From assembly GCA_963738575.1 (NCBI GenBank), contig CAVTWY010000002.1, positions 1,588,504-1,652,503 on the forward strand: DNA of 64,000 nucleotides, in the 5' to 3' direction. Position 1 is the first letter of the stretch. Each line of letters opens with the position of its first letter. Under the pieces are notes generated by a model, which ran no database searches, was not told where the DNA came from, and saw only the letters and a list, made by a program, of their open reading frames with translations. The DNA comes from CAVTWY01 sp963738575 (GTDB lineage: Bacteria; Pseudomonadota; Gammaproteobacteria; Burkholderiales; Burkholderiaceae_C). Shown piece after piece: positions 52,150 through 60,412 of the stretch. Made by a program: the position numbers and the translations under genes.

Positions 52150-53118
52150 TCAAGATTGAGGCATCGCCGCGCGGCGGGCGTAGGCAATGGCGGCTAGCAA
52201 GCTCGATGCATCGGCCACCCCTTGTCCGGCAATGTCGTAAGCCGTGCCATGGTCGGGGCTGGTGCGAACAAAAGGCAAACCCAAGGTTACGTTGACGCCC
52301 TGCTCCACGCCCAGGTACTTGACGGGTATCAGCCCGTGGTCATGCGTCATGGCGATGACCACGTCAAAGGCACCGCGCCGGGCGCGCATGAACACGGTGT
52401 CGGGCGCAAAGGGGCCGTGAACGTCCATGCCTTGCGCGCGGGCTTGTGCGATCGCAGGCGCAATGACGTGGATTTCTTCGTCGCCAAAAAGGCCGCCCTC
52501 GCCGGCGTGCGGGTTCAGCCCTGCAACCGCGATCCGCGGTGATTGGCCTGGGGTGACCAAGGCGTGGTGCGCGATGGCGATGGTCTCAAACACCACCGGC
52601 ACGGTCAACGCTTCAATCGCCGCGCGCAGCGACACATGAATGGTCGCCAACACCACCTTGAGCTCTTCGTTGGCCAACATCATGCGAACCGGAACATGCC
52701 GCCCTTGGTGGGTGGCCGCAATGGACTGCAGCATTTCAGTGTGCCCAGGCCAAGACAAACCCGCCGCCGCCAAGCCTTGTTTGTTAAGCGGCGCCGTGAC
52801 CACCGCCGACGCCTCGCCCCGCAACGCCGCCCAGGCGGCATGGGACACGCAGCTGGCGGCAGCGGCACCCGCGTTGGCATGCACCACACCAAACGCTAAC
52901 GCGTGCAATCGCGGTGGAAGACCATCGGGCTGAATCATCTCGGGCAAAGACGAAACGCCGATGATGTCTGCGGCCTGTTGCATCACGTCCCGTGCGCCCA
53001 CCACCGTGCAGCCCTCAAGCGCACCACGTTGGTGAGCACGCATGATGGTTTCGGGGCCGATTCCTGCTGGATCTCCCATCGTCACGAGAATGGGCTTGGC
53101 GGGGGTGTTCGCGTTCAT
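52150..53118 (-). CDS. pdxA: 4-hydroxythreonine-4-phosphate dehydrogenase
   Basis: 322-residue PdxA of pyridoxal phosphate synthesis; it oxidises 4-phosphohydroxythreonine with NAD. Landmarks are the start PILVTMGDPAGIGPETIMRA, the metal-binding His in SWPGHTEML near 135, and the late GLNPHAGEGGLFGDEEI and MTHDHGLIPVKYLG. The four-base overlap with the Nif3-like gene suggests one transcript. Confidence 0.95.
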   Translation of the reverse strand: MNANTPAKPILVTMGDPAGIGPETIMRAHQRGALEGCTVVGARDVMQQAADIIGVSSLPEMIQPDGLPPRLHALAFGVVHANAGAAAASCVSHAAWAALRGEASAVVTAPLNKQGLAAAGLSWPGHTEMLQSIAATHQGRHVPVRMMLANEELKVVLATIHVSLRAAIEALTVPVVFETIAIAHHALVTPGQSPRIAVAGLNPHAGEGGLFGDEEIHVIAPAIAQARAQGMDVHGPFAPDTVFMRARRGAFDVVIAMTHDHGLIPVKYLGVEQGVNVTLGLPFVRTSPDHGTAYDIAGQGVADASSLLAAIAYARRAAMPQS

Positions 53119-53861
53119 GCCGGATTGTGAATCTCGACGAAGTGATGCTCAAGACCAAAATGATCGGCAACATGGGCCGCAACCGCCGGGGCGCCAAAGC
53201 GCTCGGTCGCGTGATGCCCACAAGCCATGAAGGCAACGCCCGTTTCACGCGCAAGGTGTGCCTGGGGCTCCGAGATTTCACCGGTGATGAATGCATCGGC
53301 ACCGGCAGCGATGGCCGACTCAAAGTACCCTTGTGCACCGCCGGTACACCATGCGACGCGCTTGACGGGCCGTCCGTCACCCGCCACCACCGTCGGGTTG
53401 CGTCCGAGCACCAACTGCACGCGCTCGGTCAGTTGCGTCAAAGTTTGCGGATCGGATTCGCCCAAAAACCCGAGGCTTTGATCCCCAAAAGTTTGGCTGC
53501 AAACCCAACCCAGACGCAACCCCAGTTGCGCGTTGTTGCCGAGCGTGGGATGGGCATCCAGCGGCAGGTGATAAGCAAATAGATTGATGTTGTGCTGCAT
53601 CAGCAGCCGCACACGTTGGGCCAGCCACCCCACCAAACGCCCATCGTGGCCGCGCCAAAACAGCCCGTGATGAACCAGCATCGCTTGTGCACGAAGTTCT
53701 ACGGCGGCTTCAATCAATGCCAGGCTGGCGGTGACGCCACTGACCAGCACGTGAACTTCGCCAGCACCCTGAACCTGAAGGCCATTCGGACCATAATCCT
53801 TGAAACGCTCCACCGCCAACAAGTTGCCCAAGTGCGCTTCAATGTCTTGGCGAGTGGCCAT
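53115..53861 (-). CDS. Nif3-like dinuclear metal centre protein
   Basis: 248-residue protein of the NIF3/YbgI/GTP cyclohydrolase I type 2-like family. Metal ligands are visible in MLVHHGLFW near residue 65, FAYHLPLDAH near 100, and MACGHHATERFG near 215. Its role is uncertain; relatives may process folate-like or other substrates. The ATG at 53861 follows AAGGAGCAC, which decides the start over an ATG 10 codons upstream. Divergent from the protease gene. Confidence 0.87.
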   Translation of the reverse strand: MATRQDIEAHLGNLLAVERFKDYGPNGLQVQGAGEVHVLVSGVTASLALIEAAVELRAQAMLVHHGLFWRGHDGRLVGWLAQRVRLLMQHNINLFAYHLPLDAHPTLGNNAQLGLRLGWVCSQTFGDQSLGFLGESDPQTLTQLTERVQLVLGRNPTVVAGDGRPVKRVAWCTGGAQGYFESAIAAGADAFITGEISEPQAHLARETGVAFMACGHHATERFGAPAVAAHVADHFGLEHHFVEIHNPA

Positions 53862-53914
53862 GGTGAGTGCTCCTTCGTTTTTGATTTTCAACCAACCGAT
53901 CCGACCGACCCCCT

Positions 53915-55087
53915 ATGCGCAGGACCTGGCTCATTTTCTCGCAAGCGGTAACTGTGGCGTTGGCCGTGTTCTTCGTGGTGAACACGCTCAAACCGCATTG
54001 GTTGGCACGCACACCACCGCCCATGCCCAACGTGGTCAGTGTGCCAAGTGTGCCTGTGCCCGACGCGGTATCGACTGCGTCCCCGGCACGGCCGTCTACG
54101 GCGGTCAACAGTCTTAGCGCAGCCGCCAAGCGGGCAGCACCAGCCGTGGTGAGCATTGCCGCCAGCAAAGCACCCGTGCGCAACGCGCAAATGGACGACC
54201 CGTGGTTCAAGTTCTTCTTCGGCGATCGAGCGCAGCAACAACAACGGGCGCAGGTGGGCTTGGGGTCCGGGGTGATTGTGTCCAGCGACGGCTACTTGCT
54301 CACCAACAACCACGTGATCGAAGGTGCCGACGACATCGAAGTGCAACTGCCCGACGGCCGCAGCGCCAACGCCAAATTGATTGGCACCGACCCTGAGACC
54401 GATGTCGCCGTGCTCAAAATCGCTCTCGAGCGCCTTCCGGTCATTGCGTTTGGCCAGGTGGAATCCCTGGAGGTGGGCGACACCGTGTTGGCCATTGGCA
54501 ACCCTTTCGGCGTCGGTCAAACCGTCACATCGGGCATCGTCAGTGCCCTGGATCGAAACCACCTGGGCATCAACACCTTTGAAAACTTCATCCAAACGGA
54601 TGCAGCTATCAACCCAGGAAATTCGGGTGGCGCGTTGGTCGACGCGCGTGGCAATTTGGTTGGCATCAACACCGCGATCTATTCACGAAGTGGTGGCAAC
54701 TTGGGCATCGGGTTTGCCATCCCCGCCAACACGGCCAAGATGGTGATGGACAGCTTGGTGCGCAACGGTGTCGTAACGCGAGGCTGGATCGGGGTCGAAC
54801 CGCGAGACTTGACACCCGAGATCGCAGCGTCACTCAAACTGCCCATCAAACAGGGTGTCTTGATCACGGGTGTCTTGCAAAATGGCCCAGCTGCCAAAGG
54901 TGGCATTCAGCCCGGCGACGTGGTGACCAAAGTGGGCGCGCAACCAGTGACCACGACCGCTCAATTGCTCACGGCTGTGGCTGCACTCAAACCCCAAGAC
55001 GACGCTAGCATTGCCGTGCAACGCGGCGAGCGAGAAGTGGATCTCAAAGTGCGTGTGGCTCAGCGACCCAAAACGCGCGCCGAGTAA
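53915..55087 (+). CDS. DegS/DegQ-type trypsin-like serine protease with one PDZ domain
   Basis: 390 residues. An N-terminal helix (AVTVALAVFFVVNTL) is likely uncleaved and anchors it in the inner membrane. A Pro-rich linker and a trypsin-like domain follow, with the triad His in TNNHVIEGADD, Asp in ETDVAVLKI and Ser in NPGNSGGALVDA. One PDZ domain (about 290-380, KQGVLITGVLQNGPAAKGGIQPGDVV at its start) is present. One PDZ plus an anchor is the DegS layout, suggesting a role in envelope stress signalling; DegQ-like housekeeping is the alternative. Confidence 0.88.
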   Translation: MRRTWLIFSQAVTVALAVFFVVNTLKPHWLARTPPPMPNVVSVPSVPVPDAVSTASPARPSTAVNSLSAAAKRAAPAVVSIAASKAPVRNAQMDDPWFKFFFGDRAQQQQRAQVGLGSGVIVSSDGYLLTNNHVIEGADDIEVQLPDGRSANAKLIGTDPETDVAVLKIALERLPVIAFGQVESLEVGDTVLAIGNPFGVGQTVTSGIVSALDRNHLGINTFENFIQTDAAINPGNSGGALVDARGNLVGINTAIYSRSGGNLGIGFAIPANTAKMVMDSLVRNGVVTRGWIGVEPRDLTPEIAASLKLPIKQGVLITGVLQNGPAAKGGIQPGDVVTKVGAQPVTTTAQLLTAVAALKPQDDASIAVQRGEREVDLKVRVAQRPKTRAE

Positions 55088-55128
55088 GTCTGCAACGTTG
55101 AAACCTGCAGTGAGACAAAGCCGACGGC

Positions 55129-55935
55129 TTAGCTCGCTTCTTTGGCCTTGGCCTTTTCTTCGGCCTCGGCCTCTGGACTCTTGGTGTGCTTAACAAAGAG
55201 TGCGGCTGCCCACAGGCCCACCTCGTAAAGAATCACCATGGGAACCGCAAGGGCCAACTGCGAGATCACGTCGGGGGGTGTCACGATGGCAGCAATGACG
55301 AATGCAACCACCACGAAGTAGCCACGAAAAGCCTTCAATTTTTCAAGTGGCACGATGCCCATGCGCGCCAGCAAAATCACGACGATGGGCACCTCGAAGG
55401 CGGCACCAAAGGCAATGAACATGGACAACACAAAGCTTAGGTACTGCTCGATGTCAGGCGCTGCAGTGATCGACTTGGGGGCAAAACCTTGGATGAACTT
55501 GAACACCTGACCAAAGACGAAAAAGTAGCAGAACGCGACCCCGGCAAAAAACAGCAAGGTGCTCGAAATCACCAAAGGCATCACCAGCTTTTTCTCGTGC
55601 GTGTAGAGGCCAGGCGCCACAAACGCCCAAACTTGGTAGAGCACCACAGGCAACGCCAACATGAAGGCCGCCATGAGCGTGATCTTGAGGGGCACCAAAA
55701 AAGGCGAGATCACGTTGGTCGCAATCAGGGTGGCTCCCTGTGGCAATTGCGCCACCAAGGGCGCAGCCATCAGGTCGTACAGCAGGCTGGGGCCAGGGTA
55801 AAGCGCCAACACGCCAAAAACGACGGCAATGGCGAGCGAAGCGCGCACCAAGCGGTTTCGCAATTCAACCAGATGCGCCACAAATGGCTGCTCGGTGCCC
55901 GCCAGCTCGTCTTCTTTGTTGTCAGTACCGCTCAT
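55129..55935 (-). CDS. tatC: Twin-arginine translocase subunit TatC
   Basis: 268-residue TatC with six helices. The conserved start PFVAHLVELRNRLVRASLAI is present, then FAPGLYTHEKKLVMP-like loop residues (VAPGLYTHEKK) and SFGAAFEVPI-type helix 4 (FIAFGAAFEVPIVV). It recognises twin-arginine signals such as that on the Rieske protein. It lies downstream of tatA and tatB with an unusual 146-base gap after tatB in which no gene is seen. The Ala/Glu/Lys-rich tail is typical. Confidence 0.95.
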   Translation of the reverse strand: MSGTDNKEDELAGTEQPFVAHLVELRNRLVRASLAIAVVFGVLALYPGPSLLYDLMAAPLVAQLPQGATLIATNVISPFLVPLKITLMAAFMLALPVVLYQVWAFVAPGLYTHEKKLVMPLVISSTLLFFAGVAFCYFFVFGQVFKFIQGFAPKSITAAPDIEQYLSFVLSMFIAFGAAFEVPIVVILLARMGIVPLEKLKAFRGYFVVVAFVIAAIVTPPDVISQLALAVPMVILYEVGLWAAALFVKHTKSPEAEAEEKAKAKEAS

Positions 55936-56081
55936 CGCGCTATTGTCATGGATGCCCTGGGGGCAGATGTGAAATGCAAGGCTTCAAGAAACCGTCCGAC
56001 GTTGGCGCGGTTACGCATCAGCAAGCTGCCGCCGCCACAGGGGGCGAAATCGTCCGCTGCCAGAGGGGTTCAATGCGTCGA

Positions 56082-56576
56082 TCAGAGCGTCGCGCTGCGT
56101 GGACGCGGCCGATGCTTGGCAACCCGTGCCGCGCCCGACAAAGCCCTCACCCGCACACCGCTACGCTGCTTGTACCACTGGGGTGTGGCCCCTCGTTTGA
56201 GACGCCAGTTCTTGCGCGGTGGTTTGTAGCTTGGTGTGGGGGTATCCAGCGACGAAGTCAATGCACTGTCACTGCCGCTGTAGGCCGATTGAACGTTGTT
56301 CCACTCCGTATCAAAACTGTTTTTGGCAGCATTGATTTCAGTCGTGACTGAGTTTTGAACGTCTTTGGCTGTCGTTTCAAACTCGCGCTTCATTTTTTGA
56401 AGCTCTTCAAGTTCAATCGAGCGGTTGACCTCGGCTTTGACGTCAGCCACGTAACGCTGCGCCTTGCCGACAAAATGGCCCACGGTGCGCGCCACGCGCG
56501 GCAACTTCTCGGGGCCAATGACGATCAGCGCCACGGCGCCGATGAGCGCAATTTTGTCAAAGCCAAAATCAATCAT
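56082..56576 (-). CDS. tatB: Sec-independent translocase TatB
   Basis: 164-residue TatB with one N-terminal helix (MIDFGFDKIALIGAVALIVI), the GPEKLPRVARTVGHFVGKAQ hinge and amphipathic helix, a long coiled region, and a basic tail. It forms the signal-receptor complex with TatC. The family length and motifs are normal. Confidence 0.93.
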   Translation of the reverse strand: MIDFGFDKIALIGAVALIVIGPEKLPRVARTVGHFVGKAQRYVADVKAEVNRSIELEELQKMKREFETTAKDVQNSVTTEINAAKNSFDTEWNNVQSAYSGSDSALTSSLDTPTPSYKPPRKNWRLKRGATPQWYKQRSGVRVRALSGAARVAKHRPRPRSATL

Positions 56577-56612
56577 GCAAGCTGCATTGTTGAATCAGTC
56601 GCACGAAATGGC

Positions 56613-56840
56613 TTAAACCTTGGTCTTGGCTTCAACGTCCACCGTGTTGGCGTCGTTGCTGCGTGTGGAGCCCACTTGCTGTGTTGGTGCATCACCCTCG
56701 ACACCACCTTTGACGCCGTCTTTGAAGCCCTTCACGGCACTGCCCAGATCACCGCCCATGTTTTTAAGCTTTTTGGTGCCAAAAATCAGCAACACCACCA
56801 CGAGCACGATCAGCCAGTGCCAGATGCTCAATGATCCCAT
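56613..56840 (-). CDS. tatA: Sec-independent translocase TatA
   Basis: 75-residue TatA: one helix (WHWLIVLVVVLLIFGTKKLK), then an amphipathic helix with NMGGDLGSAVKGFKDGVK, and an acidic-polar tail. It builds the Tat pore with TatBC. GGAGAAACC ahead of the ATG is a good ribosome site. It lies 36 bases upstream of tatB. Confidence 0.95.
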   Translation of the reverse strand: MGSLSIWHWLIVLVVVLLIFGTKKLKNMGGDLGSAVKGFKDGVKGGVEGDAPTQQVGSTRSNDANTVDVEAKTKV

Positions 56841-56941
56841 GTTGGTTTCTCCTTACCTTCGGTTGAAGCCGCAAAGCTAAAAGCGCGGCCCATGCTTGGG
56901 CGCCATTCTACGGGCGCAGCCCAGTTGCTGCACCCCGCCAA

Positions 56942-57295
56942 TCACCCTTTGGCCCATGGCCTGGGGCCGCCCATCACGTGAACGTGCAAATGTTGCACTT
57001 CTTGGCGTCCGTCAGCACCCGTGTTGATGACATGTCTGAATCCGTTTGTGACAGCAAGTTCCTTCATCAGCCGAGGGCTCTGTGCCATCATGTGGCCCAA
57101 AAGGCCAGCGTCTGCCTCGCCCACGTCGGCCATCGAGACGATGTGGCGCTTGGGTACCAACAAGATGTGCACCGGAGCCCAGGGGTTGATGTCGTGAAAG
57201 GCAAGCATGTGCTCGTCTTCAAACACCTTGTTGGACGGGATCTTGCCCGCCACGATTTTGCAAAAAATGCAGTGAGCGTCGATTGTGTTTTCCAT
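56942..57295 (-). CDS. hinT: HIT family purine nucleoside phosphoramidase (HinT)
   Basis: 117-residue HIT protein. The start CIFCKIVAGKIPSNKVFEDE is typical, and the histidine triad is HLHVHVMGGP near the C-terminus. It hydrolyses adenosine phosphoramidates. The order hisE-(membrane protein)-hinT-tatA-tatB-tatC is conserved in betaproteobacteria. Confidence 0.93.
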   Translation of the reverse strand: MENTIDAHCIFCKIVAGKIPSNKVFEDEHMLAFHDINPWAPVHILLVPKRHIVSMADVGEADAGLLGHMMAQSPRLMKELAVTNGFRHVINTGADGRQEVQHLHVHVMGGPRPWAKG

Positions 57296-57314
57296 GGCGC
57301 TTTGCCAGTTGGGC

Positions 57315-57713
57315 TCAGGCTGGCATGGCCTGGCGGCCGTTGAGATTCAACCAACCGCGCGCGACCCGGTACAAGAACCAAATGGAGACGATGCCCCACG
57401 CAATCCATCCAGGCGCGATGAGAAGCAACCACAGGGGCGAGGTGACAACGTACAACAACCCCGCCCAGATGACGCTGCGGATGCGCCAATTGAAATGCGA
57501 CTCCAGCCACGTGCCCTTGGCGTCACTTTGCTTCACCAAGTCCAACACGATGGCCGCCACCAACAGCAGCACGCTGGCCTGAAAGGCGGGCACGACAGCC
57601 GCCACAGCAACGACCGCATGCAAGGCATAGCTGATGTGGCTGATGGTGCGCAGGCTGCTCTCACGCTCCGCGTCTTGCGTCGTTTGCGGTTGCACAGGGG
57701 CGTTGTCGTTCAT
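57315..57713 (-). CDS. Small membrane protein (DUF4870-like)
   Basis: 132-residue protein with three or four hydrophobic segments (ISYALHAVVAVAAVVPAFQ; VLLLVAAIVLDLVK; VIWAGLLYVVTSPLWLLLIA; AWGIVSIWFLYRVARGW). The FNWRIRSVIW loop and the ending VARGWLNLNGRQAMP are common for the small membrane proteins found between hisE and hinT. The function is unknown. Same strand as its neighbours, likely co-transcribed. Confidence 0.75.
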   Translation of the reverse strand: MNDNAPVQPQTTQDAERESSLRTISHISYALHAVVAVAAVVPAFQASVLLLVAAIVLDLVKQSDAKGTWLESHFNWRIRSVIWAGLLYVVTSPLWLLLIAPGWIAWGIVSIWFLYRVARGWLNLNGRQAMPA

Positions 57714-57790
57714 GGGGGTGTCTCTTGTTGATCAAACACACGGGAAGTGATCGGTGGCGCCTCGCGGTGCTGGGGTGGCTCACGGCGACA

Positions 57791-58159
57791 TCAGCGGCTG
57801 TCGGTGGGGTCTTCAGATCGCTCCCGCGCCACCATTTTGCGCTTGGCAAACTCCTCCAGGCCCGACTCCCCTTCACGGCGCTCAAGCTCGGCCAGCACAT
57901 CGGCTGGCCGCAAGCCATGAAAAGACATCAACACCATCGAATGAAACCACAGGTCAGCCAACTCAGCAACGATGCGTTTGGGGTCTCCGTCTTTGGCAGC
58001 CATGACCACCTCGGTGGCTTCTTCGCCCACTTTTTTTAGAATGGCGTCGCCACCTTTGGCCATCAATCGTGCAACGTAACTTTTGTCGGGATCACCGCCA
58101 CGGCGTAACTCGATCACGGAAGCAAGGCGCTCCAGGGTGTCGTTGGAGGAAATGGTCAT
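57791..58159 (-). CDS. hisE: Phosphoribosyl-ATP diphosphatase
   Basis: 122-residue HisE, second step of histidine synthesis (removal of pyrophosphate from phosphoribosyl-ATP). The MazG-like fold is visible: SYVARLMAKGGDAILKKVGE, EEATEVVMAAKDGD, and ELADLWFHSMVLM. The ATG at 58159 overlaps the hisI stop, so the genes are translationally coupled; the longer open frame upstream lies inside hisI. Confidence 0.94.
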   Translation of the reverse strand: MTISSNDTLERLASVIELRRGGDPDKSYVARLMAKGGDAILKKVGEEATEVVMAAKDGDPKRIVAELADLWFHSMVLMSFHGLRPADVLAELERREGESGLEEFAKRKMVARERSEDPTDSR

Positions 58160-58551
58160 GTGTCTGCGTAAATGATGGAGGGGTCTTTCAACACCGGGTC
58201 GACTGATTGCCAAACGCCGTCCTGCAGCTTTCGAAAAAAGCAAGCGTGGCGCCCCGTGTGGCAGGCAATGCCAGGCTCGTGACCCAATTGGGTGACTTTG
58301 AGCAGGACAACGTCTTTATCGCAATCAAGCCGCAACTCGTGAACGCGTTGCACGTGGCCCGATGATTCGCCTTTGTGCCACAGCCGTGAGCGCGAGCGGC
58401 TGAAGTAATGGGCCTCGCCAGTTTGCACGGTGCGCTGCAACGCTTCGCGGTTCATGAAAGCAAACATCAGCACATCGTTGCTGCCCATTTCTTGAGCGAT
58501 CACGGGCACCAGGCCCTTGTCGTCAAATCGAACGTCATCGATCCAGGTCAT
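58156..58551 (-). CDS. hisI: Phosphoribosyl-AMP cyclohydrolase
   Basis: 131-residue HisI, third step of histidine synthesis (opening of the purine ring of phosphoribosyl-AMP). Metal-binding cysteines and aspartates lie in LRLDCDKDVVLLKV and CHTGRHACFFRK. The substrate region SRSRSRLWHKGESSGHVQ is intact. Normally hisF would be expected just upstream; here a NUDIX gene ends 9 bases ahead. Confidence 0.95.
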   Translation of the reverse strand: MTWIDDVRFDDKGLVPVIAQEMGSNDVLMFAFMNREALQRTVQTGEAHYFSRSRSRLWHKGESSGHVQRVHELRLDCDKDVVLLKVTQLGHEPGIACHTGRHACFFRKLQDGVWQSVDPVLKDPSIIYADT

Positions 58552-58560
58552 GGCACCATT

Positions 58561-59001
58561 TTACGGGGCACCATGGGTTGATCCACCAAAACCACGCTCG
58601 GCGGCCAACCAGTCGAGCACGGGCAGCGTTCCCCGCAACAACGGCTGTGACGAGACGGGAAGCTGTTGCCACGACAGCTTTTGACCTTCGCGGGGATGCG
58701 GTACGCCCCGCCAAGCCGTCACCTTGCAAAAGTGCAATTGCACCTTGGCGTGTGGATAGCTCATGATTTCAACGCGCCAGCGTTCACTTTGTGTCACTTC
58801 AATGCCGAGCTCTTCGTGCAACTCACGCGCCAAAGCCGCCTCCACCGACTCGTCATGCTCGAGCTTGCCCCCTGGAAACTCCCAGTGCTCGGCAAAGACC
58901 TTGCCTGGTGGACGTGAGGTGAGCAAGAAAGAGCCGTCGTCGCGCAGGAGCACGCCCACCGCAACATCCACCGCAGCCCGCGCGTCGTTCGCTGCGTTCA
59001 C
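58561..59001 (-). CDS. mutT: NUDIX hydrolase (MutT-like, 8-oxo-dGTP diphosphatase type)
   Basis: 146-residue NUDIX protein. The Nudix box is intact: GGKLEHDESVEAALARELHEELGIE, given as residues about 45-69, following FAEHWEFP. MutT-type enzymes remove 8-oxo-dGTP and so prevent transversions. The GTG start at 59001 is chosen because the DUF815 stop overlaps it (GTGA). The open frame runs on upstream only by chance into unrelated sequence. It lies 9 bases from hisI. Confidence 0.88.
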   Translation of the reverse strand: MNAANDARAAVDVAVGVLLRDDGSFLLTSRPPGKVFAEHWEFPGGKLEHDESVEAALARELHEELGIEVTQSERWRVEIMSYPHAKVQLHFCKVTAWRGVPHPREGQKLSWQQLPVSSQPLLRGTLPVLDWLAAERGFGGSTHGAP

Positions 59002-59172
59002 AAGGTGCGCCCCGCCAAATCGCGGGCAAACTGGTACGCGACGCGACCTGACCGCGAGCCGCGCTCCAGCGCCCAGACCAGCGACTGCGTTCGGGCTGCG
59101 GCCATGGCTTGCGCCGGCACGCCAAAGTGCACGAGCCACTGCGACACGATGGCAAGGTACTCGGTTTGAGCA
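58998..59172 (-). pseudogene. C-terminal fragment of a DUF815 (AAA-type) ATPase gene
   Basis: About 57 C-terminal residues can be read: TEYLAIVSQWLVHFGVP, then RTQSLVWALERGSRSGR and VAYQFARDLAGRTL. This is the usual end of DUF815 ATPases, which often precede a NUDIX gene. Upstream of about 59172 the homology stops abruptly inside the gene and the frame meets a TGA. The gene is therefore cut by the join at this point. The ATPase core with its Walker motifs is missing. Confidence 0.7.
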
Positions 59173-59400
59173 CAAACGCGCCCGCGGCTCGGCCTTCAGC
59201 AGCGCACACCAGGCATCGAACATCTCGGACGAAATCTTGTAGGACTGGTGAAAGGCGCACAGCATGATGGTGTAGTCTGCCAACCCCCATTCGGCCCGCG
59301 CCGAGGGCCGCGGCAACGCACGCTGTGCGTCGTTCGGCTGGTAGCAGTGCGGCATCTGCGCGATCTTCTCGCTGAAGTTCGCAGCGCTTTCCAGCGGCGC
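59173..59400 (-). pseudogene. Internal fragment of an O-GlcNAc-transferase-like (SPINDLY/GT41) gene
   Basis: About 70 residues match the GT41 domain that follows TPR repeats. They read ESAANFSEKIAQMPHCYQPN, then the conserved CAFHQSYKISSEMFDAWCAL and LKAEPRARL. In GT41 proteins this block normally continues into a VPGSxLWLL-type strand and a nucleotide-sugar site, which are absent. Both ends are blunt: DUF815 sequence on one side, GltD-like sequence on the other. It cannot be a functional gene. Confidence 0.7.
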
Positions 59401-59404
59401 CAGC

Positions 59405-60394
59405 ACCCGGCCGTGGATGTCGATCTTCTTCCTCAGGCCGAAGTTCTCGAGGAACTTGATGCCGGGGAGGACGCCTTCGGTCTCCTCGTCCTTGACCCTC
59501 ATCGTGGAGCTCTGCCAGGCGCCGAGGCCGAGGAACACCGCGTCGAAACCGTCCTGCTTCAGGCTGGCGACCGTGAAGTCCTTGCCGAGCGCGACGTTGG
59601 TGTGAGAGCTCGACGCCCAGGTCGAGGATCTGGGAGACCTCGAGGTCGAGGACCTCCTTGGGGAGGCGGTACTCCGGGATGCCGTAGCGCAGCATCCCGC
59701 CGGCTTCCGGCATCGCCTCGAAGATGTGCACGCGAGTACCCCTTGAGGGCGAGGTAGTAGGCGCACGACAGGCCGGCCGGCCCGGCGCCCACGACCGCGA
59801 CGCGCTTGCCGTTCGATGGGGCGGGCGTCGGGCGGAACGGCTCGGCCTTGCCCAGGTCCAGGTCGGCGACGTAGCGCTTGATGTAGTCGATGCCGACGGC
59901 CTGGTCGAGCATGTTGCGGCGGCAGCCGGTGACCTCGCACGGGCGGGTGCAGACGCGCCCGCAGATCGCCGGCAGCGGGTTCGTCTCCTTGATGAGGCGG
60001 ATCGCGTCGCGTGAACTTGCCGAGGGCGGCCAGCGCGACGTACCCCTGGATGTCCACGCCGGCCGGGCACGCCAGCTGGCACGGGCCGATGCAGTCGGCG
60101 TAGTGGTTGGAGAGCAGCAGCTCGAGCGCCGCCCTGCGGGAGCGGCGCACCTCGGGGTTGTCGGTCTCGACCACCATGCCGCGCGGAGACCTTGGTGGAG
60201 CAGGCGGGGAGCAGCGTGCGCGCGCCCTTCACCTTCACGACGCACAGGTAGCAGGAGGCGAACGGCTCGAGCTGCTCGTCGTGGCACAGCGTCGGGATGG
60301 TGTCGATGCCGTTCTCCCGCGCCACCTGGAGGATCGTCTGCGAGCCGTCGGCGATGACCCGCTTTCCGTTGATTTCGAGCTTGACCAGCGCCAT
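59405..60394 (-). pseudogene. GltD/NfnB-like FAD oxidoreductase with N-terminal [2Fe-2S] domain, truncated and frameshifted
   Basis: It starts MALVKLEINGKRVIADGSQT, a ferredoxin-like [2Fe-2S] domain with cysteines in PTLCHDEQLEPFASCYLCVV and LLPACSTKV. A GltD-type Fe-S domain follows (HYADCIGPCQLACPAGVDIQ), then an FAD site (VAVVGAGPAGLSCAYYLALK), GGMLRYGIPEYRLPKEVLDL, and GIKFLENFGLRKKIDIHGRV. The second nucleotide site that should follow is lost at the join near 59400. Such chains use NAD(P)H and are parts of transhydrogenases (NfnB, Stn-type) and related complexes. Several 1-nt shifts (near 59620, 59737, 60012, 60186) split it. Confidence 0.7.
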
Positions 60395-60412
60395 GGAGCG
60401 TTCTCCGCCTCC

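Noticed and set aside
58561..60177. 538-residue apparent fusion of a GltD-like, GT41-like and NUDIX protein
   Set aside because: The frame is continuous only by chance across two joins; each part is cut inside its own domain and the NUDIX gene has its own GTG start overlapping the DUF815 stop.
58853..60394. 513-residue frame starting with a [2Fe-2S] domain and running into the DUF815 end
   Set aside because: Its middle is out of frame relative to the flavoprotein homology, and the end translates DUF815/NUDIX DNA in the wrong frame.
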